The translations under genes were made by a program, and so were the position numbers. A stretch of 64,000 bases of DNA from assembly GCA_020427145.1 (NCBI GenBank), contig JAGQOU010000008.1:62001-126000 (forward strand), read 5' to 3'. Below the pieces are notes generated by a model. It saw only the letters and a program-made list of their open reading frames with translations, did not search any database and was not told the origin of the DNA. This document shows, in pieces, positions 62,521 to 64,000 of the stretch (positions within the stretch are counted from its first letter, which is position 1; every line of letters starts with the position of its first letter). Origin of the DNA: Planctomycetales bacterium. Its GTDB lineage: Bacteria; Planctomycetota; Planctomycetia; Pirellulales; Lacipirellulaceae.

Positions 62521-62536
62521 ACTTTGTCTTACAAGT
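62521..62536. promoter_or_regulatory. Possible operator of the GntR/LacI repressor
   Basis: ACTTTGTCTTACAAGT contains TTGT-N3-ACAA and is imperfectly palindromic. It resembles AraR-type operators (TTGT-N4-ACAA) and lies at the start of the repressor gene, which would suit autoregulation. Confidence 0.35.
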
Positions 62537-62794
62537 GTTTGACTAATGGTGCGCCGGTTTCTAAGTTGACGCTACGACGCGCTGACCGGCCCGCTGTCTG
62601 AAGGTCTCGTCGAGACGGTTGTCTGATTCGTTTGTGACATCAATCGCCCGGACGAGATTCCCCGGGGCGACGCCAGTGAACGTTTTGACGATTGGCGAAG
62701 CGCGGCGATGTATGGTCGCGCGTCGCCGCCCCTTGCAATCCCGCGCAGCGAGTTCGCTGTGCAGTCCGCGCACAACTAGCAGGGCAATGACGCC

Positions 62795-63622
62795 ATGAGC
62801 CGCCCCTCGCCGTTTCGTCGTTCCCTGGTCGTCCTTGCTTTGCAAGGCGGGGCTGGCGTCCTTGTCGTATGTTCTGTCCTGCTTTGGTGTGCGTGCGGGT
62901 TTGCTGCGGACGTTGTCACGATGACGAATCCGCATCCCGACTCGTCGGGAGACAAATGGCAGGACCTATTTCGGTCGGATCTTTCCGACGCCGAAGGTTC
63001 GCCCGCCGGGTGGAAATACGAGGACGGCGTGCTCGCGGCAACGAAGGATGAGGTGATTTGGACGGCCCGCAGCTATGAGAACTTCACGCTCGACTTGGAG
63101 TTCCAGAATTCCGAAGGGACTAACAGCGGGGTCATCGTCTACGCCAGTGACATGAAGGATTGGATTCCCAATTCGGTGGAAATACAGATTGCAGACGATT
63201 CGTACAAGAAATGGGCCGAATCGCCGCGAAACTGGCAGTGCGGGGCGATCTTCAGCCACGTGGCTCCCGCCGAGAGTCGCGTCAAAGCTCCTGGGGAATG
63301 GAATCGCATGTCAATCTCGTGTCTCGGGCCGGCAATCAGTGTCGCCGTGAACGGCAAAATGGTCGCAGAGATGGACATGCGACGCTGGCGCAGCGCCGCG
63401 ATCAATCCGGACAAGACGGCGATTCCCGCATGGCTCAGCCGGCCTCTCTGCGAATTGGCCACCGAAGGCCGCATCGGTTTGCAGGGCAAGCACGGCCCAG
63501 CACCGATTCGTTTCCGAAGGTTGAGAATTAAAGAGAACGTGACGGCAAGCCAAAAGCAAGACGACAAATCGCCCGGCGAAGAGAGCGACGTTTCCAAGGA
63601 ATCGGCCGAGACGTCGCCATGA
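62795..63622 (+). CDS. DUF1080 exported protein
   Basis: A 275-residue exported protein. The hydrophobic N-terminus ends at about residue 38 (ACGFAA). The mature part is a DUF1080 (3-keto-disaccharide hydrolase-type, concanavalin-like) domain: WQDLFRSDLSDAEGSPAGWKYEDGVLAAT, NFTLDLEFQNSEGTNSGVIVYA, EIQIADD, GPAPIRFRRLRIKE. Such proteins are abundant in planctomycetes and linked to carbohydrate use. The C-terminal tail is hydrophilic and Lys/Ser/Glu-rich. Its stop overlaps the start of the next gene (ATGA). Confidence 0.85.
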   Translation: MSRPSPFRRSLVVLALQGGAGVLVVCSVLLWCACGFAADVVTMTNPHPDSSGDKWQDLFRSDLSDAEGSPAGWKYEDGVLAATKDEVIWTARSYENFTLDLEFQNSEGTNSGVIVYASDMKDWIPNSVEIQIADDSYKKWAESPRNWQCGAIFSHVAPAESRVKAPGEWNRMSISCLGPAISVAVNGKMVAEMDMRRWRSAAINPDKTAIPAWLSRPLCELATEGRIGLQGKHGPAPIRFRRLRIKENVTASQKQDDKSPGEESDVSKESAETSP

Positions 63623-64000
63623 ACCACTCGCTGAATTCCAAGGTCATTGTCATTGTCGGAGGGACGACCGGCTTGGGGCTTTCGGCGGCGCGGGCGTTGG
63701 TTGCTGAAGGGGCGCGGGTCGTCGTCGTCGGCCGCAACACCGCATCGGCCGAGTTGGCACAGGCTGACTTGGGCCGCACCGCGATCGCCATGACCGGCGA
63801 CGCCGTGGATTCCGACACCGCCCCGGCAGCGATCGCCCGCGCGATTGAAGCCTTTGGCGGTTTTCACGGACTGTATCACGTCGCCGGGGGCAGCGGGCGC
63901 TCGTACGGCGACGGGCCGATTCACGAACTCACCGACGAAGGCATTCAGCGCACCCTCGATCTGAATCTCGCCTCGCTAATCAAATCGAACCGCGCCGCAG
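63619..64000 (+). CDS. Short-chain dehydrogenase/reductase, partial at window end
   Basis: The first 127 residues of an SDR-family protein. The NAD(P)-binding motif is IVGGTTGLGLSAARAL (TGxxxGxG form GGTTGLG), followed by VVVVGRN and YHVAGGSGR, the NAG-like motif. The catalytic Ser-Tyr-Lys lies beyond the window. ATG 63619 overlaps the DUF1080 stop, so the two are translationally coupled. Substrate unknown. Confidence 0.85.
   Translation, partial: MNHSLNSKVIVIVGGTTGLGLSAARALVAEGARVVVVGRNTASAELAQADLGRTAIAMTGDAVDSDTAPAAIARAIEAFGGFHGLYHVAGGSGRSYGDGPIHELTDEGIQRTLDLNLASLIKSNRAA

Overview
The window looks like a chromosomal segment of a planctomycete, probably order Pirellulales. The basis is a high-GC sequence with exported proteins ending in Val-Pro-Glu-Pro / hydrophobic helix / Arg-rich (PEP-CTERM) signals, a DUF1559 pseudopilin-like protein with an H-X9-DG motif, dockerin-like EF-hand pairs, LamG domains, a DUF1080 protein and an AraC/XylR-type regulator. 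The family-level assignment is inference. I saw no rRNA, tRNA, CRISPR array, insertion sequence or phage genes.

1-17 kb: a xylose-isomerase-like enzyme, then a block of exported surface proteins. Two of these (1568-4333 and 7592-11725) look like translational fusions of two and three complete PEP-CTERM proteins. Each junction carries a PEP-CTERM signal followed directly by a second hydrophobic helix resembling a signal peptide. A DUF1559 protein, a YncE-propeller/phosphoesterase and a PqaA-like hydrolase follow.

17-27.6 kb: an aminophosphonate catabolic island. phnZ, a TIGR03364-type FAD oxidoreductase and phnX are coupled by ATGA overlaps. Around them lie a class III PLP enzyme (PbfA-like lyase candidate), a DUF5690 MFS-type protein, a D-2-hydroxyacid dehydrogenase and an AraC/XylR-type regulator. 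PhnY and PhnW are absent from the window. The likely substrate is therefore 1-hydroxy-2-aminoethylphosphonate or a derivative. A purple acid phosphatase-like protein lies next to the island.

27.7-41 kb, leftward: a respiratory gene train (a 50-aa membrane peptide, coxB with heme c, a coxA-coxC fusion, ctaG, a small subunit, Rieske protein, and cytochrome b fused to cytochrome c). It runs into a malic enzyme and a convincing pyruvate decarboxylase, which is rare in bacteria. Upstream are a VOC/HPPD-like protein and an FMN-binding glutamate-synthase-family protein.

41-45.5 kb: an acyl-CoA synthetase, a TVP38-type membrane protein, a decayed outer-membrane efflux gene and an AI-2E-family transporter.

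45.5-61.4 kb: an envelope and general stress region. It has two CsbD proteins, small membrane proteins, a holin-like protein, MscS with a BON domain, DUF2254, Hpt, an NtrC-class response regulator, a lipoprotein, Dps, an ExoD-like protein, a repeat-rich exported protein, DUF1328 and a hybrid histidine kinase. At least four, perhaps six, promoter-like sequences here fit the sigma-54 GG-N10-GC consensus, including one before the NtrC-class regulator itself. This suggests a local sigma-54 stress regulon.

61.4-64 kb: an AraR-like GntR/LacI hybrid repressor with a possible operator, a DUF1080 protein, and a short-chain dehydrogenase cut by the window end.
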